Shown here: in pieces, positions 1-12,200 of the stretch
Position numbering within the stretch: the first letter of the stretch is position 1
Layout: every line of letters begins with the position of its first letter
Source of the DNA: Limnomonas spitsbergensis
Lineage: Eukaryota; Chlorophyta; Chlorophyceae; Chlamydomonadales
DNA: 64,000 nt
Direction: 5' to 3'
Assembly: GCA_037349105.1 (NCBI GenBank)
Contig: JAYJMM010000104.1
Coordinates: forward strand, 3,010,001 to 3,074,000
Translations under genes and position numbers: made by a program
The notes under the pieces: model-generated
Told to the model about the DNA's origin: nothing
Database searches by the model: none
What the model saw: only the letters and a program-made list of their open reading frames with translations

Positions 1-295
1 GCTAAAACATTTGCCCAAAAAACAAAAAAAGAGAGAGCTGGTTCAGCTCAGGGCACGTCAGTCTCAGAAGAGAGAGAGAGCAAGGAAAACAATAGAGCTA
101 TCAAGTCTGTTCACCGGAAGTCCATGACGCTTTAGTTGATTGACTTCGGGTTAAGGATTGGGGTGTAGGGTTTACCCTAAACCCTTGCTTACGTTTATAG
201 GCTACAGGGTGTAGCGGTCAATCAAGTATCAACATATTCAATATCACAGATTTATGCCATCAGAGATCCAGTGCTTGCTTTGCACAGGGACTCAC

Positions 296-3200
296 CAGGA
301 CCACCGACTCCATGTTCTTGTCCAGAATCGTCGTCTTGCCGGTGGTGATGTGCCTCAACACATACTGGTCCTGAAAGGAGAAGAAGAGGAAAGCGGTTGG
401 GGGAGGGTTAGTGCACAAAACTGGGTCCTGATGGGATCATTCATCAGACAGTCTCGCTTGATATATCCAGCTCACACAGCATCCTGCAACAGGTATCGGT
501 GCCGGAGTTTCAGCTATTTAAATTTAAATTCACTTAACTAGGTATGGGAGCATCCCCCTGGACTCAGATCCTTGGACTCAGATCCCACTCATTCAATCAA
601 ACAGTACTGGTTCATTATTGAGAAACCAAAGATCGAGCATCAAGCAGCCCCACCATATCGACCTACATGCTGGTCGCTGAAAGGGCGCGGGACGAGGATG
701 TTAATGTTCTTTCCGATGAGCTCCTTCTGAGTGTAGCCTGAGGTGTCACAAGCCACCTGCAGCAGACATTAGGGCCCAGGATTCAGGTTAATAATCCAGT
801 TTTTGCAGCCTCTGGCTTTGTGCGCCCAAAAGGCACGTGGGACAGGTACCCACAACATACACGCTGCCATCCAAAACAACGCAACAGCAAAAGAGGCTTC
901 TTGCCTACATGTCTGAATGTGAGAGATTCTTTGGGGCTGGTATATGAAGGGAATCGTGAAAAATGCCCGGCCCTTCCAAAAGGACCATTGGGGTAGGTCC
1001 TCACCGAGAAGGAGCAGGGACGTTTAAACAAAGACTACGCTACCAGGTACCAAAACCAAACAACGAAAAATTGAGCACAGGGACAAGTCCGAACTCGTCT
1101 CCATTAAAATAACATGGGAATTTATCAAAACCTTCCTGATTGACCAACGGGCCTAACTCTACGTACCTTGTTTGCGTTCTGGATGATGCATTTTGCGTTG
1201 ATGATTATGACGGCCTTAGGGTTGGAATCTCCACTGCTGCCGCCCGTCTTCTGCGCCGCAGTGGTCGACATGGACTCGGTCATGAAGGCGCTTTGCTTGG
1301 CGTCCTCCTCGGCCTGCATCAGGCGGTCGGACTCCCTGTGATGGCCAGCAGAAATGCAGAACGTCGGGACTGGGTCAGGATGGTTAATTTTCATATAATT
1401 TTCACATCATACCACATCAGGACTCAGAGGAGATGTGGCTTGAAGGATTCCTGGACTCACGGTCCACTGTGTCAGGGTAGGTACCGCATAACAAGCCTAC
1501 ACAATGCGGGCACAACAATACACGACTGCAGATCAATCAAACCCTAACGCTGAATAAAATACGACTTCACATCAATCCGAGTCATAACCAGTGATGGTAA
1601 CGGCACGGGTACGGCCTCAACCTATGCCGCTCTGTTGCCTCAACCCCTATACGGTCATATGCCCCGGCGGTGCATAGCTTGTTTGTTTCTTTTTACAGAT
1701 ACTCCAGGGGTCTTTGCGGAGGTTGGGCTTGGGGGCTTCAGGTTTCAGGAATGTGGGTCTAGGGTCTTGACTTAGGCAATGCAGGGTCTACTACGAAATA
1801 TTGCAAAAAACGAGATTGCTCCCTTTTTTCAAGCGGCCCGCCCCTTTTTGAGCCTCACACTTGTGTTCCTCTACGTCTACTCACGCAAAGTTTTTGCCGG
1901 CGCCCCAGGGGTCATTGCGGATCATCTCGAGGAACACGCCGTACATTCGCAGCAGCATCCAGTTGTCGGGGCTGCGCTGCAGCAGCTGCCGGTAGGTGGT
2001 CAACGCCTCATCCACGCATGCATCCAGCAATGCAACCTTCTTGTTCAGGATACGCAACTGGACCTGCGGCTTTAGCAGGCTGGCCCAGAAGTCACTGGTG
2101 GCCTCGAAGGCCTCCTTGTTCACTTTGAGGGCCATCCTGCCAGGTGGACAGCAGCAGATGGACATGCATCACAACATATGTTCATCGTCAAAGGGTTTAG
2201 GGTATAAGCACAAGCTGCAGTAATCTGAGGGTAATCCTGCAGGGTAGACAGCAGCAAATAAATGTGCATCACAACATATGTTAATTTTGAAGGGTTTAGG
2301 GCACCGGTATTGGTGCAAGCTGCAGTACCACTAGGTCTATTGTGCAGGATTGACAGCAGCAGGTGGGGAAGCAAGGGGTCACGTTTTCGTGATTCACAGG
2401 GGTGTGGTCAAGCGTCAACTCCCGCAACCAGCAGCCTTTCCTCTTGAAGACCAGCATGCAGAGTGGCTGCTCCACGTAGGATGACACTAGGCATACCTGA
2501 CGCCAGTGGAAGGTCCAGGGGGAGGGTTAAGGTCCCTACCCTCGACCCAGTCATAGTCCACTCGCCCTACCTAGCCCCTTCCCCCCCCTATGCGTCCGCT
2601 CGCCCTACCTAGCCCCTTCCCCCCCCTATGCGTCCACTCGCCCTACCTAACCTCCCCCCCCCCTTTGCCCCTCACTTGGAGCCATACTGTTGCTGCGCTG
2701 CTCCACGTTTAAGTCCAGGTCTGAGACACCCTGGCTGAAGTATACATACATCTCCACCATTTGATTGTATTCCCAATCCCATACGTTTCATTCTCGATCC
2801 CCTCGCTTTTCCCCCCAATCCCTTAGATTTTATTTCCAATCCCTTAAATTTCTTTTCCACACTGAGATTGCCTGTTCCCCCCCCCAGCCCCAAGACTCTC
2901 TTACCTGTAGCTACGTTGCTGCTCCACGTATGAGACCAGGTCCGCCCCCTGGCTGCCTTTGGCGCCTGACGACTTCTGAGTGTGCAGCTGCTCGCGGGAG
3001 AAGAGGGCGAACTTCTCCAGGATGCTGCAGGGGGCAACAATCAGGAGCACGTATGGGGGCGGGGGGCAGTGAGGGGGGGAGGCAGCTGGCTGCTTATGGG
3101 AGAGGAGGGCGAACTTGTTGAGGATGGGGAAGGGGTGGAGAAGGCGCCAGTGGTAACTTTCAACTATGAAGTTGGCAGACACCCCTTGGTTGGGGTAGAT

Positions 3201-6200
3201 ATTGGCAGATCTGGACCCATGCGTCCCCCCCACCTGGTTGGGGCAGATCTTGGTAGATCTGGACCCATGTCTACTCCCCCCCCTGGTTGGGGCAGATCTT
3301 GGCATATCTTGACCCATGCATATTGTCTCCCCCCCTCTTCACTCTAAGCGCAGGGCCGCTGGGGCTTTGCCCCATCCACCCCAGGCGCTATGCTTTTCCA
3401 TCGAACACCTCGTACCCCCTTTGACCCTTTTGAAAGGAGGCCTTCCTGCAGAGTCAGTCATTTTATGAACAGTTTCACAGGAGCAAGTTCAGACTCCTCC
3501 TACCAGAACGCATAAAAGTGTCAGGTCAAAAATGATTCCTGCAGCGCACGGGCCTCTGACCATCACCTTAAATTCAACACCCTTCAAGGGTTCAGGGTCT
3601 ATGTTTTAGGGTTGAAACCCTAGAAAACCAATTCAACATCCTTCAACACCCTTCAAAACCCCTTTATAAATCAGCCCCCAAACCTTGCCCTCACCTCTTG
3701 TCGGCCTTTCTGGCAGCAGGCAGCTCACAGAGCCCAGATTGGTATCCCCCCTTGACGTCCATGAGGAAGCTGGAGTACAGGATGATCAAGAAGGCATCCC
3801 CGGGAAGCTGCTCCATTCCGGCCTGCGGGGTATCAATCAGGGTGTCGCAGGAAATGTGATGAGTGCTTGTTTGATATGTGAGGATGAGCAAAGGGGCAGA
3901 AGGCTAATATTATGGGAGCTCGACGGAGCTGCTCAATTCCGGCCTGCGGGGTATCAATCAGGGTGTTCGCAGAAAAAATAATGAACGCTTGTTTACTTGT
4001 TTAATATGTGAGTCTGGACAAGGGAGCAGGAAGTCAGTAGGGTGGGAGCTCCATGCTCTGCTGTGGGTATCTGGAAGGTCACGATAAACACAAACTGGCC
4101 AGATTGGGCTGGGCTAGGTTGGGCTGGGCTAGGTTGGGCTGGGCTGGGCTGGGCTGGGCTAGGTTGGGCTGGGCTGGGTACCTGGCAGGGTATCTGGCAG
4201 GTCATTAAAAAACACAGATGACCCCTGGTGTGATGCCGGTTTATGAGGATGGACAAAGGAGCAGAGGGGGGTTATGAGAGCATGTGCAGAAGACTGCACC
4301 ATGGTACCACCTGTGCTTGGGAGCATGGACAAACAAATGACTTGAACCTGATCGCCCTAGTGGTAACCATGCAGATGTGGCTCCCGCCCCAAGCTGCGCT
4401 GCTCCCTTCGACTGCACACCCCTAGGGGGGAAGTATAGCTCCTTTCATTCGTTAAGTGTCCCAGCATGCAAGCCAGGATAGCACAGTCAGTCTCCCAGCC
4501 ACTTGGATAACTGCCTCGCCACGAATGAGCCCGTGCCATGCACTTCCCTCCCCTTTGCGCTGTGTTTTCATTTACTTTGCTCTCACCCCCAAAGTGAGAG
4601 GCAGTGCGGTATTGATGCATTTCCCCTGACGTCCCGCCCTCAAGAAGCAGATCCCCCCTCCCCCCCTTAAGAAAGCAAATCCCACCTCCCCACCTCAAGA
4701 AAGCAAATCCCCCCAATTAGAAAGCAAATCCCACCTCCCCCCCTCAAGAAAGCAAATCCCACCTTCAGGATCACGAAGGCCAGCTCCACAGCCGCCTCAT
4801 CCAGCGTGTCCACGTCGACCCACCTGCAAGCCAAATCAAACAAGTCTTGGCACCAACCATCGTTCCATAGTCACCAGTGAGGTGTGTGTGCCTCGGCCCA
4901 CCACCATGATAGCTTGGCTGGACCTGCTCCAATCTCAATTTCACTTGGCCGGCTGGAACAGAAGCACACAAGCAGACCTGCTGCCATGCAGCCTTAGCTT
5001 GGGCGCTCGCATCATGGCCCCGTGGACCAGCCCTCGAAATCTCACCTGGTGAGCTAAAAACTTGAATGCAAGCATCCAGCCAGGACAGGCACTCACCACT
5101 CAGACCCAAATTACGTTCGGCCAGCCACATATCTGCAGCCTAAAGCCCGTGACTCACTTTCTGAGTTGTTATTTCCAACAGTGATGCTGTGCAGGGTTAC
5201 CTTTTGCCAGCTCCCTTCAGGGTTCACGGTTTAAGGTTTAGGGGGTCAGGGTTTAGGGTTCAAGGTTTAGGGGTCAGGGTTTAGGGTTAAGGGGGTCAGG
5301 GTTTCTCCTGCTTGCTTAGTTCCTCTTCCTTATATTGCCCAGACTTTCCTAAAAATACATATATATTAGGTGGACGCATCATTTGCGCTGTCCCTCCCCC
5401 ACTCACTTCCTGCAGCAGCGCGCACACAGCTCCACCTCGCGTGCATCCTGGAACTTGTGGATCAGCTTGGACTTGACGGTGCCGGGCTTGAAATTCCTGG
5501 AATGAGGGTCAAGGGTTAAGGGGTTAGGGCTTCAAATCTCCGGGCTAGGGCTTGAGGGGCCAGAGGGGTCAAGGGCTTGAAATTCCTGGGATGAGGGTCA
5601 AGGATTATAGGGGCTTAGGGCTTCAAATCCCCAGGTCTATTTGCTTGAGGGGCCAGAGGGGTTAAGGGCTTGCATTTCCTGGGATGAGTGAGAGGGAGAA
5701 GGTCTCCGAATCCCCAGTTTTATGTTGAAGGGCTAAGGGAGAAGGGCTTGAAATCTCTAGGATAAGGATGCAGGGTGCAGGGCTCGAATTCCCTGGAAAT
5801 AGACCGATAGGGCGCGATAGGGATTAGAATTTACGGTTATGCAATATGCATCCTTGAGGCACATGGATCATAGAAAAGGAATGGAAGGGACACATGAGCT
5901 GTGAAGTTTTACAGTCCAACAGAGCATCGATTTTGATGCATGGGACATTTGCCCGTAAACCGGTACAGGCACCGTCTATCTGGTTACTCCTCCAAGCATC
6001 CTCTGCCCTAGACGTGTCTTGCTTAGCCAGAGCCCAGAGCCGACAGCCTGGTTGTATGGAACACCCGTGCCGGCATGCCACAGCATCACATTAAGCTGAC
6101 TTTTTGTTTGCGTTGCCAAACTTCCTGAATCTTGGACCAATATGCTTCAGTACTTCAGTCTAAGCCTGTTGCCTGATTGTCTGACACTGGTCCTAGCTCA

Positions 6201-9200
6201 TGCTGTCTGCAATCTGCATGTCTCATGTCAAGGTCGGCAATGAACTGAAAAGTGACATACCCGGGAAACCTTCTGGGAGGCAGAGGAGCATATAGGGATG
6301 CTCTCTCTCTGTGCATCCTAATAGGGATGCTCTCTCTCTGTCCATCCTAATAGGGATTCTCGCTCTCTGTGCATCCTAAAGGGCACTGTATTGCAACTGC
6401 CAAAGCATCACATATTCACATTGTTGACGCGACAGCGGGCTAGTTATAACAGATAAAAAGAATCAGTGTAGCTTATGTCCAGAACAAACATTGAACAGGA
6501 GCTTCCATCTCCCTTTCCCGCCCACACCTGAACTTCTGGATGATGCTCTCGATGTAGCGCAGGCGCATGATGCTGACTAGGATAGCCAGGCCGGCTGCGG
6601 GCACCAGACCGGCCACCAAGACAATAGTGCAGGCCTGCTGATGAGCCGGGATGGCACCGGGGTCGTTCACATCCAACAAGGGTGCGTAGACCAGGAAGAC
6701 CATGACTAGGGCGCTGCGTTCAGGAGGCAGGAGGTGGGAGCATGGGATAATGAGAGCCAGCAGGCAAGGAACGGACGGCGAGCTAGGGGCGGAGGGGGGA
6801 CTTATATTCCTAAATGGAAAGTGTGAGAAAGACTATCTCTAGGGCGCTGAGTGTGTGCAAGAGGCTTGAGACTTAAAAGGATGACGAGGTCAAAGCAATG
6901 CGCGTTGGAGTTACTCGTGATTTCGGTTTCCTTTGAAGGGGCACGGAAGTGGCGAGGGGCTAGGTCAGGGGTGGTCAGGGGTGGAGAAACGCCCCCTGGC
7001 CTATTATTCTACGCCCCTCCATCAGAGGCCTTGCAGGTGCCTCTTGGCCCTGGCAGGGGCCCGGCTGTGCTTAGGGGACGAGAGGCAGGAAGTGATGAGA
7101 TCCGGCAGGCAAGGGATGAACGGGAAGCCGAGGTGCAATTAAAGGGGGCAAATCAATTTTGCTACCTCTGAATGACAATGGTGAGGAAGATCATTACGAA
7201 GGCGCTGTGTGCAGTAGCCAAGAGGCAGCGAAAGGGCAAGATTCTCATGTTTTAAACACAATCAGTGGCTCACGTTTCACTCCACACACACGCCATGATT
7301 TCCGTTTCCTTTTTTTTGTAAGGGGCTCGGACACAACCACCGAGCCGTTTCTTTGGCGAGGAAACGCCCCTGGCCTGTTGTTCCATGTCACCACTCTCAG
7401 CCACCCTAGGAACCCCCCTAGAATGGAGGGGCACAGGCGGCGGGACACTCACCTGTAGAACAGGGCACCGTAGACGCCGGCTCGAGCATGGTTCTGTGTT
7501 GGCAGCACAAGTTCAGAGGGTGCGGGTTAGAATTGGGCGCATCGGCGGAGAGACTCTCAGATCGAGTTCCATTTCAGCAGCAGAGGTTGAGAGGGTACGG
7601 CTGTACAGGATGGATTCGGGTCCATGTGAGAGTGGGCTATTTAATCACTACTCACAACAAATTTAAATAGTGTGGATACTTAAGTTCACACCTCCTCACA
7701 CAGTGTGGACACCTTCCAACTTATCAGTGGAGGTTATCTCAGCACGAGTTCCATCCCATGCATGTGTTAAGCAATGGGGTTGCAGCATGACAGCTCAGGG
7801 AACAGAGCCGCTCGGGGCTGTAATTCAATATGATGGGAACTGCTAAATGCCTCTTGCCGGGTTAAGGCTTTAGGCTTAAGGGTTTAGGGTTTGGGCTTAA
7901 GGGTTTAGGGTTAAGAGTGCAACCAGGCGTTGTGAAGAGGAAGGGAAGTATTTTCAATGGGGGCGTGGAAGGCAAGTAAGGGGAGCAGAGCTGCAACTCG
8001 GGTTCAGGCTCAGGACTCACCACCCATCCGTGGTAGTAGGACTCCCACTGCAGGGCCAGGTACAGCAGGAGCATGGACCCAGTGAGCTGGAATATGCTGA
8101 GCCAGTGCTGCGAGAGGGGAAGAGGGAGGAAAATATGAAACGGTGCCAGGGGTCAGCAACGAGTATGCCAGCGGGCATCAGAAAGTATATGGTCATATGG
8201 AAGACAGAAAGTAAGCCAAGGGTCAGCAGAGATGTTGCCAGTGGTCATCAGAAATTATATGCCAGTCACAGCAGCGATGTTGCAGATGGTTATAAGAAAG
8301 ACAGAAAGTAAGCCGAGGGTCAGCGAAGATGATGTTGATGCTTTGATGGTCATTATAAAGTATATGCCAGTCACAGCAGCGATGTTGCCACTTGTCAGGT
8401 GCAGCAGGAGTGTCGCGCCGAGGCCGGCAGGGTGAAAGCAGTGATCGTCAGTCGGAGGGCACGAGGAGCTCGCTTTGTGATATGAGAAGGTTATGGAAAA
8501 TATCAAAGATAACCATGTAAATAGTAGGAATATAAAATATAGATATCCCTCTGGCAATGGATGTAGCAGGCCGTCCATGCTGGTCAACTGTTCAGAGTTC
8601 ATTGTGCGGATTCAATTGCTGTTTGTCTGCATAACTCTTAAGATTTTTTTAGACAGCTGGCATGTTTTTAGACAGCTGGCATGCTGACTTGACTTCAACC
8701 ATTCCCTTATCATGACATCCCCGAGCCTCAGCCAGACCCCCGCCCTTCAACATCTCAAGCTGTAGAATCCTAGAAAGAAAGAAAGGCCCCGCCGGGGTGT
8801 GAGAGTCCAAGAAACAGGGCAGCATGGGGGGCCAAGGCCACCTACCATCATCATTCACAGTGTACCCCCCCCCCCCCCCCTTCTCTAGTTCTAATATTTA
8901 AAATGTAAAATAAATAAAAACCAGACAGCTCTCACCAGGCTGTTGAGGAATACAGTTGCGCCGGTCATGAGGAACTTGAGCAGGAAGCTGAGCACCTCGG
9001 CCCTGAAGATAAATCATCAGCCAGGTTTTCAGGCACAGGATTCAGATTACCAGTCATGAGACATGGACCTTGAGAAGGCAGCAGGATCAGGAGAGTCGGG
9101 CAGCTACACTGCCTTGAGGTCATGGGGGTGAACTGAGGGAGTATGCGTAGCAAAGCTGTTGGCCTGCTGCTGGAGGCAATAATGAAGGCAGAATGTCCCA

Positions 9201-12200
9201 AATCTCAATCATAATTCTGGCTTGGAGTATGTCCCAAGCTTGTTCAACCTGGCCCTGTGTATACAGCTTGGGTCCGCGTGACACACTGACACCTGGATTT
9301 TGAGGTTTCAAGAAAACATGATGGGCTGAGGATCGTGGGTAGTCTGTTTTGGGCCCGGAGCTATGGTAACAGCGCGGATGTGGTGTCGGCCCAGGCTGCG
9401 CTGATTCCTTAACTCTCACGCCTCCCACGGGGCGTAGCTTTCTTTCTTTCTTGGGCCCCAAGCTGCACTGCACCCTCCAAGCTCAACCTGTCTACTCTGG
9501 TAGATAGGTTGGGTTACATCGGCGCACTTCCCATAATCCCATATTCCCATATTCCCATAATCCCATATTCCCATATTTTCACCACACCAAGCTAGCTTTG
9601 AATCCTCGTAGCCCTTGACACTTACTGAAAGGCAGTGGGGGGGGGTGCGTTAACTTTGTAACAGCAACACTTACTTTGAGTGCGCCATGCCCAGTAGGTT
9701 CCTGGTGACCATATTGAGCTCCATCTCGCCCATCTGCGCACATGTGATGGTCCATGAGGAGCAGCAATGCGCAAAATACAAGGAAAAAGTACCAAGGCTC
9801 GTAAAACAATCGAAACTCAAACACATCATGATCCGCACCCAGTTCCCTCTCCTTTGCGCGGTTTTAGGGTTTAGGGTCAAGGGTCAACTCAAGCTGGCTG
9901 GAGTAAGAGAATGTGCAGGCATGCCCTGGGCGTGACTGAAGGTGGTAATAAGGCCTCATGACGAAGGCTGATTCAAATCCCATGCGGCCCCATGCGCCCT
10001 CAGCAGGGAACCTCATGTTCTTGCATCTGCATCAGCTCACCTGGAACGCAACCGCAAGGGTGACAAATACGACGAGGGACAGGGCGGACACCGCGGAGTG
10101 GATCATGAAGGGCATTGCCCAGCAGTCTGAATCACGGGAGAAAAAGACGAAAGAGAGGATTCGGTATGTTACAAGTAACATGGCGCTAGAGAGGATTCGG
10201 TATGTTACAAGTAACATGGCGTTAGAGAGGATTCGGTATGTTACAAGTAACATGGCGTTAGAGAGGATTCGGTATGTTACAAGTAACATGGCGCTAGAGA
10301 GGATTCGGTATGTTACAAGTAACATGGCGTTAGAGAGGATTCGGTATGTTACAAGTAACATGGCGTTAGAGAGGATTCGGTATGTTACAAGTAACATGGC
10401 GCTAGAGAGGATTCGGTATGTTACAAGTAACATGGCGTTAGAGAGGATTCGGTATGTTACAAGTAACATGGCGTTAGAGAGGATTCGGTATGTTACAAGT
10501 AACATGGCGTTAGAGAGGATTCGGTATGTTACAAGTAACATGGTAACATGGAGGATCATACATGTAGGATTATGGGTGGACACGGTACGGTGTTTGCTCA
10601 CATGCCCATGTCTGAAACAGGACAGTACCCCGAAGGGATACATATGTCGGGAGGTGGACCCTCCTGACATCATAAGATCCACACTTTCTGTAGTTGATAG
10701 GAATCCACACTTTCCCCAGTTGATAGGGATCGTCTTGCAACGAGTCCACCCTGTCACAATGTCCTTGCCCTCATCCAGCTCATCACACGCGTAGTGCCAC
10801 TTTGAACGGCTACCCCACTAAACCCTACATTGTTCGGGAAACTCCTGGTTGAAACCAAGCAGGCTTTCACTGAGGCTGAAGTATTGGCAGTCGAGGGCCA
10901 TGAAGAAGAGCGTCATAGAGGCCACGTCCAGCATCTGAAAACCAACAACAGGCATAATGGATGGAATTCAGATACTTGTAGATGCACACAGCAAACGTAC
11001 ACACAGGTGGCTGCCCACAAATGGGCTCCAGATCCTGGGTGTGACCAGATCTGGATGAATCCAGAATCAGTGCCATCAAGCTGACAAGGCATGCCCTAGT
11101 TTGCACCATTCCTTTCTGAATTTCTGATGTCTCAGGGGCATGCCAGATGCCGCAGTACGGAATATACCAAAGGTATGAGAACGCGTGCCTTGAGGTGGGA
11201 TCTCCGACGATCGCATGATGGCATTTTTTCAACAATATAAAAAGGGTCTATTCAGCCCACAATACAGAGTTGATACAGAGAGGTCAGGGCGATCGCACAC
11301 CCTGTGATAACATACAGGTACAGGCAGGCAGTAACTGGGAGGCGGTGAGGCTGGAGCGGAGGTAGGGGGACAGGGGCACAGCCTATGTCATAGCCGCATA
11401 GGGCTGAGGCAGGGGGGGGTACAGGGAGGCAATGCTGAGAGGGATCCCTCAGTCTCGCACTCTGCCAACCTTTCTGTTCACCAGGGATAAAAAGAGTGTC
11501 TGGGAGGCAGGCCCACGCACCTGAAAAAAGACGACACCAAAGTAGCGGAGGAACGTGATTGGCCTGCGCGTGGAAGATTGGACAGAGACTGAGGTGGTGG
11601 TGAATGGTGAGAACTGGAGAGTAATAAAATCATGAAGACATAATGATCCTGTCCATCTGAAATCTCAAGGTGCAGCCTAAGCTAGGCTGCACCTTGACTT
11701 TCTCCCTAGATACACAGTTGCACTGGGCCATGCATTTTCCACCAAATGCTGCACCCGTCACTGCCATGTACCACTCAAACGACCACTCACATGACTACAC
11801 ACTGGACACACGCTTGAGTCCTTGGCCATCGGACTGTCTGCACCCTTGTGCCACTCACCAGACGTAGGCACCACACACTGGACAGCTCACCGGACCACAC
11901 ACTGGACCACACACTTGCGTCCTTGGCCATCAGACTGTCAGCACCCTTGTGTCACTCACCAGACGTAGGCACCACTCACTGGACCACTCACTGGACCACA
12001 CACTGGACCACATACTTGAGTCCTTGACAATCGGACTGTCTGTACCTTTGTGCCACTCACCACACGTAGGCACCACTCACTGGACAACTCACTGGACCAC
12101 ACACTGGACCACACACTTGAGTCCTTGGCCATCGGACTATCTGCACCCGTGTGGCACTCACCAGACGTAGTCAAACTGCTGGTTCTTGAAGGACCATGCA

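Noticed and set aside
10155..10541. CRISPR-like direct repeats
   Set aside because: The units are contiguous with no unique spacers, and the genome is eukaryotic.
9958..10794. 278-codon plus-strand frame and 241-codon minus-strand frame with repeated ERIRYVTSNMAL / LLVTYRILSNAM
   Set aside because: Both are open only because the 36-bp array has no stops; the region is an intron between two well-supported minus-strand exons.
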